Shown here piece by piece: positions 15,875-24,557 of a DNA stretch of 35,461 nucleotides (position 1 is the stretch's first letter; each line of letters opens with the position of its first letter). The notes under the pieces are model-generated. The model was not told where the DNA came from. It saw nothing but the letters and a program-made list of their open reading frames with translations, and searched no databases. The stretch covers positions 1 through 35,461 of the forward strand of contig NZ_FOOK01000032.1 in NCBI RefSeq assembly GCF_900113175.1. The letters run 5' to 3'. The position numbers and the translations under genes were made by a program. The stretch is from Planifilum fulgidum. Its GTDB lineage: Bacteria; Bacillota; Bacilli; Thermoactinomycetales; DSM-44946.

Positions 15875-16813
15875 TCATTTCAGCGCCGATACGATGGTGT
15901 CCACATTGTGCCGGATCATGCCGACATACGTTCCTTCCGGCGTCCCCGCTTCTCCCAGGGCATCGGAATACAGCTCCCCGCCGATGCTCACCCGGTGTCC
16001 CTTCGCCGCGGCCCCTTTGACCACCGCCTCGATGGAACGCTTCGGAACGCTCGACTCGATAAACACCGCCTTGATCTTTCGTTCCGTCAACAGATTCACC
16101 AGTTGCTGGACATCGCTCAGCCCGTATTCGGATGCGGTGTTGATGCCCTGCAGGCCGACCACCTGGATATCGTAAGCCCGGCCGAAATAGCCGAAGGCGT
16201 CATGGGCCGTGACCAACACCCTTCGCTTCTTGGGAATGGAAGCGATTTGCTTCCGGACATACCGGTCCAGATCCTCCAACTCCCCGATATACGCGGCGGC
16301 GCGGGCTTCGTAGTCCGCCTTCCGCCCGGGATCCGCCTGGATCAGATGATCCCGGACCGTTTCCACGGCGGTGATCCACAGTTGGACGTCAAACCAGACG
16401 TGCGGATCGGGTTGACCGTCCTCCGTCCGGATCAGCCGCTTCGGGTCGATCTTTTCCGCCACGGGGACGACCGGCTTGATCCGGCCCATCCGCTTCAGGA
16501 TTTTGTCCATCTTTCCTTCCAGATGCAACCCGTTGTAGAAGATCAGCTCCGCCTGGTCCAGTTTGGCCATATCCCCTTGGGTGGCTTTGTAAAGGTGCGG
16601 ATCGACGCCGGGGCCCATCAGACTGGTCACCCGGACGCGGTCTCCGCCCACCTCCCGGACGATGTCGGCCACCATCCCCGTCGTCGCGACAACCTGAATC
16701 ACGCCGTCCTGCGACGGATCGGCCTGGGTTTTGCCGCAGGCGGAGACGGTCGCCATCGCCAGGATGAGAAAGAGGAAGGCAAAAGCCCGACGGATTTTCC
16801 CCGGATATTTCAC
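15875..16813 (-). CDS. mntA: Manganese-binding lipoprotein MntA (cluster A-I substrate-binding protein)
   Basis: This 312-residue lipoprotein is the metal receptor of the ABC system. Its signal has a basic start and a lipobox VSAC with Cys26. Metal ligands expected for the family are visible in order: His in MGPGVDPHLYKAT, His in QPDPHVWFD, Glu in KAVFIESSVP and Asp in GELYSDALG. The motif IQVVATTGMVADIVREVGGD opens the first lobe. GTG at 16813 is chosen because GGGAGG lies nine bases upstream and the signal begins there, though the frame runs to 16879. No histidine-rich loop is present, which favours manganese over zinc, as do the MntC/MntD fusion pattern and the MntR box upstream. Confidence 0.93.
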   Translation of the reverse strand: MKYPGKIRRAFAFLFLILAMATVSACGKTQADPSQDGVIQVVATTGMVADIVREVGGDRVRVTSLMGPGVDPHLYKATQGDMAKLDQAELIFYNGLHLEGKMDKILKRMGRIKPVVPVAEKIDPKRLIRTEDGQPDPHVWFDVQLWITAVETVRDHLIQADPGRKADYEARAAAYIGELEDLDRYVRKQIASIPKKRRVLVTAHDAFGYFGRAYDIQVVGLQGINTASEYGLSDVQQLVNLLTERKIKAVFIESSVPKRSIEAVVKGAAAKGHRVSIGGELYSDALGEAGTPEGTYVGMIRHNVDTIVSALK

Positions 16814-16950
16814 GGCGAAATTCCTCCCTAAAGCCGACGACGATCGACCCGGAACCACCAGTTTTTCCTGTACATGCAAAAGTCATGCACAGGCGCTGGG
16901 GACCGGGGCACTAATTGGCCCTAGGTCAACATATTTGCTGTAGAGCATAT

Positions 16951-16971
16951 AAGTTTCCATAGGGCAAATCT
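16951..16971 (-). promoter_or_regulatory. MntR operator upstream of mntA
   Basis: The sequence AGTTTCCATAGGGCAAAT (read on the plus strand; ATTTGCCCTATGGAAACT on the minus strand) matches the Bacillus MntR box pattern TTTGCC-N4-GGAAA. It lies about 140 bases before the mntA start. MntR represses mntABCD when manganese is plentiful. A clear -35/-10 pair could not be assigned. Confidence 0.8.
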
Positions 16972-17081
16972 TCATTTCCATTTTATTAAAGGGGCAGCCG
17001 GGGTGTCAATGCGCCCGGGAAAAATATCCAAGCCGACGCGCCCCGGGCGTGGGGCGTCTCCGCGCCCGGGGCCGCTCTTCC

Positions 17082-17129
17082 GGAAAAAGAAGACGGCCGG
17101 GAGCGCGGGTCCTCGCCCCTCCGGCCGTC
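17082..17129 (-). terminator. Terminator of the PH-domain protein gene
   Basis: Read on the minus strand, GACGGCCGG (17121-17129) pairs with CCGGCCGTC (17092-17100) around a GC-rich loop, followed by TTCTTTTTCC. A second perfect 10-bp hairpin (17040-17072) lies just beyond. Confidence 0.75.
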
Positions 17130-17208
17130 AAAGCTGCAAAGCCTCCGCTGATCCCTCTTTTGCGCCCGAAAAAGGCCCAAGCCTTCCGGCCCGGGCCGAT
17201 CCCTGCCC

Positions 17209-17634
17209 TCAAAGGGTGTCGATGCCGATCTCCCGGACCCGTTTGCGGTCCCGGCAGATCTCCACGTGTTTGCGGATCAGGTCCATCAGTTCGTCCGCTT
17301 CCGGAACGGCCATCAACAGGGCGTCGGGCGAGCTGTGGTCCGAGGTGATCAAGCGGATGTTCCCCTTGGAAAACAGTCGAAAGATGAAGGGTTTCTCCAG
17401 AGTGATGTCCCGGACCCGGTACAATTCCAGGTCCTCCGTCCGCTTGGACAAGATCCCCTCGGTCACCCGCAGCCGTTCCGTGGTCAGCTTGTACTTCGTC
17501 GTCTTCAGCCTCAGGGCCGTGTACAGGGCGATGAAGATGGGAACGATCAACCAGAAGAACAACAGGCACAAGACATAGGTTCCCCATTTGGCCACATGGG
17601 AGGGAGATCCTTCCCAAATCGTTTCTTCCTGCAT
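17209..17634 (-). CDS. Membrane-anchored PH-domain (bPH2/YdbS-like) protein
   Basis: This 141-residue protein has a short lead (MQEETIWEGSPSHVAKW), one or two hydrophobic helices (about residues 17-43, YVLCLLFFWLIVPIFIALYT), and a bacterial PH domain of the YdbS/bPH2 type (TKYKLTTERLRVTEGILSKR, EDLELYRVRDITLEKPFIFR, LFSKGNIRLIT). Such proteins sit at the membrane and their roles are mostly unknown; some affect resistance to antimicrobial peptides. The ATG at 17634 has GAGAGGAGAG five bases upstream. It is a single-gene unit: a terminator follows and the antiporter gene lies upstream on the same strand. Confidence 0.8.
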   Translation of the reverse strand: MQEETIWEGSPSHVAKWGTYVLCLLFFWLIVPIFIALYTALRLKTTKYKLTTERLRVTEGILSKRTEDLELYRVRDITLEKPFIFRLFSKGNIRLITSDHSSPDALLMAVPEADELMDLIRKHVEICRDRKRVREIGIDTL

Positions 17635-17699
17635 GCGGACTCTCCTCTCACCGGTTTTTTCCCGCTATTTTCACTCTATCTCTTCCCGGCGGAGTGTCA

Positions 17700-17732
17700 A
17701 GGGAAACGGCGGAGATCTCACTTCTCCGCCGG
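17700..17732. terminator. Weak terminator after the antiporter gene
   Basis: GGCGGAGA (17708-17715) pairs with TCTCCGCC (17723-17730) around a 7-base loop just beyond the antiporter stop. T-runs on either side are only three or four long, so strength is uncertain. Confidence 0.4.
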
Positions 17733-17743
17733 CTTTTCGGATG

Positions 17744-19573
17744 TCAGCTAAGCATTCGCTCCACTTCGCGCACATGGGAAGGCGTTCCGCTGATGATCAG
17801 ACGGTCGCCCACCCTCAGCACCGTATCCCCCCGCGGCATGACCACTTCCCCGTCGCGATAGATGCGGATAATCAGAGTGTCGCCGATGAAGGGAAGATCC
17901 CGGATGCGCCGGCCGTCGAACTCGTGATTGTACAGGGGGATCTCCTGCAGATACCCCTCGCTCTCGGAGACGAGCCGAACCAGCGAAGGATGCTCGATCA
18001 GGGAGCGGAGGAGCGTCTTGTTGGCGAAGAAGCTGGAAATCAACCGGATGCGGGAATCCTCGGGCAGGCCTGCTTCCGTTTTGTTTTCCACCCGGGCGAT
18101 GATCCGTTCCACTCCCTGCCGTTCCGCTTCCAGGGCCAGCCGGAGGTTTTTGCTGTCATCGGCGGTGAACAGAACCACGATGTCGCTGGAAAACACCCCG
18201 TGCGACTCCAGATGTTCCCGTTCCACGCCGGGCAATTGAACGATGGCAAAGGGGCGTTCGTTCATGACCTCCAGATTGGATTTGTCCGAACCGTAGAGCG
18301 TGACATCGTACCGATCCCTGACCAAATCCCGGGCAAGCGCCAGGGTGACCGCGTTGATGCCGACCAGGGAGACCTTCGTCCGCCGCTCCTCGCGATCGTC
18401 CGGCATCAACCGTTGGAACAGCACGGGGGAGACCAGGGTGGCGATCACCGCGGACAACACCAGCGCGGTGTTCATCGTCTGATCGAGAATCCCCATCTCC
18501 TGGCCCACCTTCGCCGCCGCGATGACCAAGCTCAGGGTGCAGCTGAGCAGCACTCCGGAGGCGATCGACTCCCTCCAGGAAAACCACCGGCGGAAAAGGG
18601 GAACGACCAGGGTCCTTGAAACATAGAAGGCCAAAAGCAAAAGCGGAAGCACGGTCAAGGCCTTCGTATCCCGCGCCAGAGCGATCAGATCCAATTCGGC
18701 CCCCACCTTCACAAAAAAGATGGGGATCAAAAAGCCGTACCCAAAGGCATTGAGCTGCCGCACAAAGGATTTGTCCGGGGACATGAGGGAAACGATCACA
18801 CCGGCGAGAAAGGCGCCCAGGATGTTTTCCGCCCCGACCCCTTCCGACACCGCCACAAAAAACAGGATCAGCGCAAAAACGCCCCGCGTGCCGATGGAAA
18901 TGGTCTCTCTTCCGATCTTTTCCGGAATTCGGGACGCCCGGAAGAGGCGGACCAGGCGGTAGACGACGAAAAAAACGACGAAGAGCAGCAACAGCCACAG
19001 GGTGTTGAAGACTCCCTCCTCCGTGCGGCGCAGGGAGACCAGAACCGCCAGCAACAGCATCGTGCAAAAATCGGCGATGACGGCGGTAAGCAACACGGAT
19101 TGCCCGAGCGGATCATTGAGAAGCCCCTTGTCCTTCAGCACCGGCAAGGTGATGCTGACGGAAATGGTGGAAATGATCAACGTCATGAAAAAGATGTCCT
19201 TCACATACCCCAGGCCGTAGATGACCCACGACAGTCCCAGGGATAGGAGCAAAATTCCGAGGTAGCCGGCGATGCCGATCACAAGCGGATTTCCGCGCTT
19301 GCCGGAGTGCTTCCGACTCTTCAAAATCAGGTCGAAATCGATCTCCAGCCCGCTCAGAAACATCAGATAGATGATTCCCAACATGGACAAAAGCTGCAGC
19401 AGATGGTCCTCATGAATCAGTTGAAGGCCGCTTTTTCCCAGCACCGCTCCGACGATGATTTCCGCCACCACGACGGGGATCCAGTTCATCTTCAGGCGGT
19501 GCAGCGCGATCGGAACAAAAAAAGAGACGAGAACCACGATCATGAGGGATGTAACCGACTGATATTCTTCCAT
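17744..19573 (-). CDS. CPA2-family monovalent cation/proton antiporter with TrkA-N and TrkA-C domains
   Basis: This 609-residue KefB-like antiporter likely exchanges K+ or Na+ for H+ at the cell membrane. Residues about 8-385 form the 12-helix exchanger domain with the acidic family motifs (MFLSGLEIDFDLILKS, VIADFCTMLLL, ENILGAFLAGVIVSL, FFVKVGAELDL). A TrkA-N-like domain follows (about 400-510, TKVSLVGINAVTLALARDLV); its Rossmann glycine motif is degenerate, so nucleotide binding may be altered. A TrkA-C domain ends the protein (RIRDLPFIGDTLIIRIYRDG, LRVGDRLIISGTPSHV) and is a possible c-di-AMP or ligand sensor, by family analogy. The ATG at 19573 has GGGAGGAG four bases upstream. Single gene. 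Confidence 0.88.
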   Translation of the reverse strand: MEEYQSVTSLMIVVLVSFFVPIALHRLKMNWIPVVVAEIIVGAVLGKSGLQLIHEDHLLQLLSMLGIIYLMFLSGLEIDFDLILKSRKHSGKRGNPLVIGIAGYLGILLLSLGLSWVIYGLGYVKDIFFMTLIISTISVSITLPVLKDKGLLNDPLGQSVLLTAVIADFCTMLLLAVLVSLRRTEEGVFNTLWLLLLFVVFFVVYRLVRLFRASRIPEKIGRETISIGTRGVFALILFFVAVSEGVGAENILGAFLAGVIVSLMSPDKSFVRQLNAFGYGFLIPIFFVKVGAELDLIALARDTKALTVLPLLLLAFYVSRTLVVPLFRRWFSWRESIASGVLLSCTLSLVIAAAKVGQEMGILDQTMNTALVLSAVIATLVSPVLFQRLMPDDREERRTKVSLVGINAVTLALARDLVRDRYDVTLYGSDKSNLEVMNERPFAIVQLPGVEREHLESHGVFSSDIVVLFTADDSKNLRLALEAERQGVERIIARVENKTEAGLPEDSRIRLISSFFANKTLLRSLIEHPSLVRLVSESEGYLQEIPLYNHEFDGRRIRDLPFIGDTLIIRIYRDGEVVMPRGDTVLRVGDRLIISGTPSHVREVERMLS

Positions 19574-20604
19574 GATCTCCTCCCGAAACGGATTTGCCCG
19601 ATATGCATGTTTTTTTAAATATCCTTTGCGGCCGCCAATAAATCATACTCTTTTTTCCGGCGGGCCGTGAAGCCCCCATTTTCCCTTCCACGTCCCGCGG
19701 CGAAAAAAAGGCGCAAAGGCGCATCAAAAGGGAAAAGCCCCTCCTCCCCGGGCAAAACGGGTTTATCGCCCATTGGCCTTGGAAGGTGAAAGGCCGGGGA
19801 TAGGAAGTAAACGTTTAGGGAACGCCGAAACGGCGAAGGAAAAGCAATACCCTAGCGGATCCATAACCATTAAAGCTGGAAGCCCGACTCGTTCAAGAAC
19901 AGCGGGTCGGCCCCCCGCTTCTCCGAACGGATGCGACTTTCTTATTAGAAACGACCATTGGAGGAAAGGGACGGATTTCAGCGGAACATGGGCTTCTGCT
20001 CCTTCATTGTGAACATTGCGGAAAAGGCCACGATACCCGGACGAGGGGGGTCCGAACCGATCCACCCCAGCGGTTCCTTTTGCCGGGCGGGAGAAGGAAT
20101 CCGGCGGGGACGCATCGCGTGGCATTCGCCCCGCATAAATTGGACGGCAACTGCGCGCGGGCCTTCAGATGGTTTTTCATACTTTGGAATCCCCACTTCC
20201 GAAAAAACGCAGCCCAAGCAGCTTACAGCGAACACCCCGTCCTTAAGGACCCGCTGTATACACCTCGATTGCCAGCGGTGCAAGCGGCCCCCTTGCCGAG
20301 GAAAGAAATAGCGAGACATCCGATCCCCGGCAGGCAAATTCGTCCCCCTCCGATCACCGCCGTCCCTTTCCCTGCCCGGCTCCAAAAGTTTGAACCACGT
20401 CCTCATGTTTGTGCAAAATCCCACTTCCTGCCGGCAGAAAGAAGCCGCTTTTCCGGAGATGGAACAGCTCCTCCCCCGCATCTTTTCCAATGTTGCGTTC
20501 CCCGGAATTCTTTCCGTGCCGCACGATGAATGAAGTCCAGGATAAGATGCATCCCAATCTCCCCCGAATTCCGCTACACAGGTTGGGACTAATTGGGAGT
20601 GCCC
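19574..20604. other. 1-kb stretch without a convincing gene
   Basis: Open frames on both strands are Arg/Pro/Ser-rich, lack ribosome binding sites and match no family I know. The part nearest the antiporter start is AT-rich and probably holds its promoter, but I could not assign boxes. A structured stretch at 19775-19920 is described separately. The last 120 bases lead into the sugar operon. Confidence 0.4.
19775..19920 (+). other. Possible structured RNA of unknown class
   Basis: Several short pairings nest or follow each other on the plus strand: GGCCTT/AAGGCC (19775-19795), GGAT/ATCC (19798-19801 with 19859-19862) enclosing TAGGG/CCCTA (19816-19820 with 19850-19854) enclosing CGCCG-AAA-CGGCG (19823-19835), then AGCGGG/CCCGCT (19901-19919). 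No known riboswitch consensus fits. Chance pairing in GC-rich DNA is possible. Confidence 0.25.
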
Positions 20605-20620
20605 TTGGAAGCGGTTGCAT
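20605..20620 (+). promoter_or_regulatory. cre box (CcpA site) ahead of the PTS-transketolase operon
   Basis: TTGGAAGCGGTTGCAT fits the Bacillus catabolite-responsive element consensus WTGNAANCGNWNNCAW at every position. It directly precedes a TACAAT (20622-20627) that may be the -10 box, so CcpA binding there would block transcription. The start codon follows 31 bases after the box. Confidence 0.75.
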
Positions 20621-20651
20621 TTACAATGAAAGTAAAGGAGGCTTCTCCGCC

Positions 20652-22724
20652 ATGCTGGAAAAGAAAAGCCTGCAACTGTTTCATCTGCTTTTGTCGATGA
20701 ATCCGAAATCCTATCCGCTTTTCATCGAAAACATCCAAATGAGCAAGCGGCAATTTTTTTATCATTTGGACAAGATCAATTATTTTCTCCGGCAAAACCA
20801 GGTGCCGCCCATATCCATCACCCAGAAGGAAATCCGGGTTCCGGAAGAAGTTTTCGACCAATGGAAAACGGGACGGCTGAATATCCTGCCGAAAGATTTT
20901 CAATTCGATGAAGAGGAACGAAGTTATTTGCTGCTGATTTACACCTTCATCCGAGGGGAGCCGATTTCCAACACCCACTATCAGTTTTTGCTAAACGTCA
21001 GCAAAAACACGGCAACAGCAGCAGTCAGGCAGGCGAATCAGTTCAGCAAAAAGTTTCGGGTGGACATCCGTTACTCGAGGGAAAAAGGTTTCCATTTGGA
21101 AGGCCAAGAGGAAGACAAACGGAATTTGACGCTGAAATGCATCTCCATGTTTTCTTCTCACCCGAAAAAGCACGAAATTTTACGGCACCTCCTCCGCAAA
21201 CACGGATACGAAGACCGGTTCCAACTGTACGAAGGCAAGTTGCGGGAAATCGGCGCCTCTTTCGGACTGACGTTTATTGAGGAAAGATTGTTCGATTTCC
21301 TGTATTTGCTGCAGATGATCCATATCCGGCAAAGGCAGAAAAAATGGGTACAAATTCACGCGGACACGATGGAATTTCTGAAAAAACAGAAAATGTACCA
21401 GGTGGCAAGGACGATCCAGGAAGTGCTGGGCGAAAGCACCGACCCCCAGGAACTGGCCTACCTGACGATGCTGCTTTTGGGCATCACGTTGGGAAATTTG
21501 TCCGCCGTGCCGTCAGGGATTTTAAAAACGATGACCGAAAAGATGATTCATGATTTTGAAAAGTTTGCCTGCATTCAAATTCAAGACAAAGAAAAGGCCG
21601 TCAACACCCTGTTCAGCCACTTCAAACCGGCTTATTACAGGATGCTCTACAAGATCCCCATCACCAATCCATTATTAAACGAAATCAAAAAGGAGCATGC
21701 GACCCTTTTTCACCTGGTCACTGAAGTGATGAAACCGATTCAGGAAATGCTCAATATCGACATTCCCGAGGACGAGATCGGATTTTTGACGCTCCATTTC
21801 GGGGCGCTGCTGGAACAAAACGCGAGGAACGAAAAACCGATTCAAGCCATCATCGTCTGCCCGAACGGCGTCAGTTCCAGCTTGATGGTGGAAACCTATT
21901 TGCGTTCCCTCTTCCCTTCCTTTCGTTGGATCACTTCCATCTCAAAGGAAGAATTTTCAAAAACAGACGAAGAGCTTTACGACATCGTATTTTCCACAGT
22001 GCCGTTTAAGACGGAAAAGCCCCTGTTTATCGTCAAACCGATCATGAGCGAAGCGGAAAAGAAGATGTTGCATCACCGGGTGATGGAACATCTGTTCAAA
22101 CAGCCGGCACCCTTTCCCACGCCGGAAAGGTTGATAAAGATCATCGGCAAATACGCCGAAATCAAAGAACCGGAAAAATTAAAAGACGCCATAACCATGG
22201 AGTTATACGGGAAAACCGGAGGGACAACGATAAGGAGGATTCAACCGTTGTTAAACGAGCTGTTAACGGAAACGATGATCCAATTTGAAACGGCCGTACC
22301 GGACTGGAAAAACGCAATCGCGAAGGCGGCCGAACCATTGCTGAAAAACGGGTACATCGAACCATCCTACATCGAAGCGATGATCACCAACGTGGAAAAA
22401 ATGGGTCCTTACTTCATCATCCATCCGGGAATCGCCATTCCCCACGCACGGCCGGAAAACGGCGTCAACAAATTGGGCATGAGCTTTCTGAAATTAAAAG
22501 AACCGGCATATCTGCTGAATGAAGAAAAAAACGCGGCCTCCGTTTTCATTTGCCTGGCGGCCGTCGATAATAACACCCATTTAAAAGCCCTGTCCCAGCT
22601 GACCCGGTTGCTCGGAAACAAGGAAAGCTTAGACCGCCTTCTAAATGTGGAAAATCCCGCGGAACTCATAGCCCTAATCGAGGAGTATTCCGCTGAAAGA
22701 CAGGACGGATCGAAAAATCATTGA
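20652..22724 (+). CDS. PRD-containing transcriptional regulator/antiterminator with EIIB-like and EIIA domains
   Basis: This 690-residue regulator has LicR/MtlR-type architecture: N-terminal helix-turn-helix (residues about 1-160), two PTS regulation domains (about 180-390), an EIIB-like domain with a cysteine (IIVCPNGVSSSLMVETYLRS, Cys403), and a C-terminal mannitol/fructose-type EIIA domain (IIHPGIAIPHARPENGVNKL, His591 and His598). PRD2 keeps two histidines (SHFKPAYYR, LTLHFGALL); PRD1 appears to lack the second. Activity should be set by phosphorylation from HPr and the cognate EII. The EIIA domain may also phosphorylate the downstream EIIB, since no separate EIIA gene is present. ATG at 20652 has AAAGGAGG ten bases upstream; a start in the frame at 20409 is rejected. 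Confidence 0.9.
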   Translation: MLEKKSLQLFHLLLSMNPKSYPLFIENIQMSKRQFFYHLDKINYFLRQNQVPPISITQKEIRVPEEVFDQWKTGRLNILPKDFQFDEEERSYLLLIYTFIRGEPISNTHYQFLLNVSKNTATAAVRQANQFSKKFRVDIRYSREKGFHLEGQEEDKRNLTLKCISMFSSHPKKHEILRHLLRKHGYEDRFQLYEGKLREIGASFGLTFIEERLFDFLYLLQMIHIRQRQKKWVQIHADTMEFLKKQKMYQVARTIQEVLGESTDPQELAYLTMLLLGITLGNLSAVPSGILKTMTEKMIHDFEKFACIQIQDKEKAVNTLFSHFKPAYYRMLYKIPITNPLLNEIKKEHATLFHLVTEVMKPIQEMLNIDIPEDEIGFLTLHFGALLEQNARNEKPIQAIIVCPNGVSSSLMVETYLRSLFPSFRWITSISKEEFSKTDEELYDIVFSTVPFKTEKPLFIVKPIMSEAEKKMLHHRVMEHLFKQPAPFPTPERLIKIIGKYAEIKEPEKLKDAITMELYGKTGGTTIRRIQPLLNELLTETMIQFETAVPDWKNAIAKAAEPLLKNGYIEPSYIEAMITNVEKMGPYFIIHPGIAIPHARPENGVNKLGMSFLKLKEPAYLLNEEKNAASVFICLAAVDNNTHLKALSQLTRLLGNKESLDRLLNVENPAELIALIEEYSAERQDGSKNH

Positions 22725-22819
22725 TCGAGGAGGTGAGGGAAAAGGCAAGGGATGCGCCAACCAGCCGCTTTCATTCATATGGATGGACTTCAAGGAATCT
22801 TTGCGGAGGTGTTGTGGTG

Positions 22820-23101
22820 ATGAAAATTTTGGCCGTCTGCGGATCCGGGCTCGGGAGCAGCTTCATGCTGGAAATGAATATCCGGCAGTCCCTTCAGGAA
22901 CTCGGGGTTAACGGCGTCGAAGTGGATCACAGTGATTTAAGTTCGGCTACCAGCGACCTGGCGGACCTGTTCGTCATGGGCAAAGACATCGCCGAAGGGG
23001 GCGGCCATCTGGGAGAGACCATCGTATTGGACAGCATCATCGATCAGGATGAATTGAAGGCAAAGCTGAAAGAAAAACTCGAACAATTGGGATTACTCTA
23101 G
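22820..23101 (+). CDS. PTS ascorbate-type EIIB component
   Basis: This 93-residue phosphocarrier resembles UlaB/SgaB. The phosphorylation cysteine lies in MKILAVCGSGLGSSFMLEMN (Cys7), followed by VDHSDLSSATSDLADLFVMG. It should take phosphate from an EIIA domain and pass it to the sugar carried by the neighbouring EIIC. The ATG at 22820 has GGAGGT nine bases upstream; a GTG immediately before is also possible, and the open frame back to 22721 is leader. The 95-base gap after the regulator has a GGAGG-rich segment but no gene. Confidence 0.9.
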   Translation: MKILAVCGSGLGSSFMLEMNIRQSLQELGVNGVEVDHSDLSSATSDLADLFVMGKDIAEGGGHLGETIVLDSIIDQDELKAKLKEKLEQLGLL

Positions 23102-23113
23102 GAGGGATGCTTG

Positions 23114-24466
23114 ATGCGCCAATTGGTACTGGATATTTTAAGCCAACCGGCGGTTTTGGTTGCCGCGATCGCGCTGATCGGCTTGCTTATTCAGAAAAAG
23201 TCATCGGCTGAAATCATTAAAGGAACGACGAAAACCTTTTTGGGATTCATCGTTCTCTCCGCGGGAGCCAACGTGCTCGTCGGCTCCCTGGACCCCTTCG
23301 GGAAAATGTTTCAAGAAGCCTTCCATGTGAACGGGGTTGTTCCGAATAATGAGGCCATCGTCGCCATGGCGCTGACAAAATACGGTTCCACGACCGCGCT
23401 CATTATGTTCTTTGGAATGATCGCAAATATTCTCGTCGCCCGTTTCACGAATTTTAAATATATTTTCCTTACCGGTCACCATACGCTGTACATGGCTTGC
23501 ATGATCGCCGTCATTTTGGTGGTGGCGGGAATGGAAGGATTCCAGCTGGTATTGATCGGTTCTTTGGCTCTGGGATTGATCATGGGCGTCTTTCCCGCAT
23601 TGGCCCAGCCGTACATGCGAAAAATCACCGGCAACGACCAAGTTGGTTTCGGTCATTTCAGCACCCTGGGCTATGTTTTGTCGGGGGCGATTGGAAGCGT
23701 TGTCGGCAAGAATTCCCCTTCCACCGAAAAAATCAACTTTCCGAAAGGGTTGGGATTTTTGCGCGACAGCTCGATCAGCATCGCATTGACCATGTCGATC
23801 CTCTATATTATCGTCGCCATCATCGCGGGACCGGACTACATCGAAAAAAATCTCAGCAACGGAACCCATTTCATCGTCTTTTCCATCGTACAGGCGGTCA
23901 CCTTCGCGGCGGGGGTCTTTATCATCTTGACCGGTGTCCGTTTGATTTTGGCGGAGATCGTGCCGGCCTTCAAGGGAATCTCCAATAAGCTCGTTCCCAA
24001 CGCCAAACCCGCCCTTGATTGTCCGATTGTTTTCCCCTATGCGCCTAACGCCGTTTTAATCGGGTTCTTCTGCAGCTTCCTGGGCGGCATCGTCGGCATG
24101 TTCATCCTCGGCGCGGTCGGCGCGGTGATTATCCTTCCCGGAGTCGTTCCCCATTTCTTTACGGGGGCAACTGCAGGCGTTTTCGGCAACGCCACCGGAG
24201 GGATCCGCGGGGCGATGATCGGTTCGTTTTTCAACGGTCTCCTGATCACCTTCCTGCCGGTGTTCCTGATGCCGGTCTTGGGAGATCTGGGATTCGCCAA
24301 CACCACCTTCTCCGATTCGGATTTTGCCGCATCCGGCATCCTTTTGGGATACATTACGAAACATCTCGGTTCCGCCGGACTGACGGTGTTCGTCCTCGCA
24401 GCCGTGATCATTCCGGTTGCCGTGTATTTCCTGCGCGGGAAGAAAAGGGTGCCCGAGAATCTTTGA
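23114..24466 (+). CDS. PTS ascorbate-type EIIC permease (UlaA/SgaT family)
   Basis: This 450-residue membrane protein carries and releases a sugar during phosphorylation. Family motifs include GTTKTFLGFIVLSAGANVLV, YIFLTGHHTLYMACM, GNDQVGFGHFSTLGYVLSGA, PNAKPALDCPIVFPYAPNAV and FTGATAGVFGNATGGIRGAM. About ten to twelve helices are seen. Members carry L-ascorbate, but many homologues linked to transketolase genes carry other sugars, so the name does not fix the substrate. The ATG at 23114 has GGAGGG seven bases upstream and lies 12 bases after the EIIB stop. Confidence 0.92.
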   Translation: MRQLVLDILSQPAVLVAAIALIGLLIQKKSSAEIIKGTTKTFLGFIVLSAGANVLVGSLDPFGKMFQEAFHVNGVVPNNEAIVAMALTKYGSTTALIMFFGMIANILVARFTNFKYIFLTGHHTLYMACMIAVILVVAGMEGFQLVLIGSLALGLIMGVFPALAQPYMRKITGNDQVGFGHFSTLGYVLSGAIGSVVGKNSPSTEKINFPKGLGFLRDSSISIALTMSILYIIVAIIAGPDYIEKNLSNGTHFIVFSIVQAVTFAAGVFIILTGVRLILAEIVPAFKGISNKLVPNAKPALDCPIVFPYAPNAVLIGFFCSFLGGIVGMFILGAVGAVIILPGVVPHFFTGATAGVFGNATGGIRGAMIGSFFNGLLITFLPVFLMPVLGDLGFANTTFSDSDFAASGILLGYITKHLGSAGLTVFVLAAVIIPVAVYFLRGKKRVPENL

Positions 24467-24557
24467 CCCGGGCATCCGTGCAGGCTTCCTCGAACATTCC
24501 CCGTTAACATCCCCATACCGGGTTTGCGGCTTCAGGAAATCACAAGGGGGCACGACG

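Noticed and set aside
19763-20529. Several 100-170 codon frames on both strands between the antiporter and the sugar operon
   Set aside because: None has a ribosome binding site or a recognisable domain, and compositions look like random GC-rich DNA.
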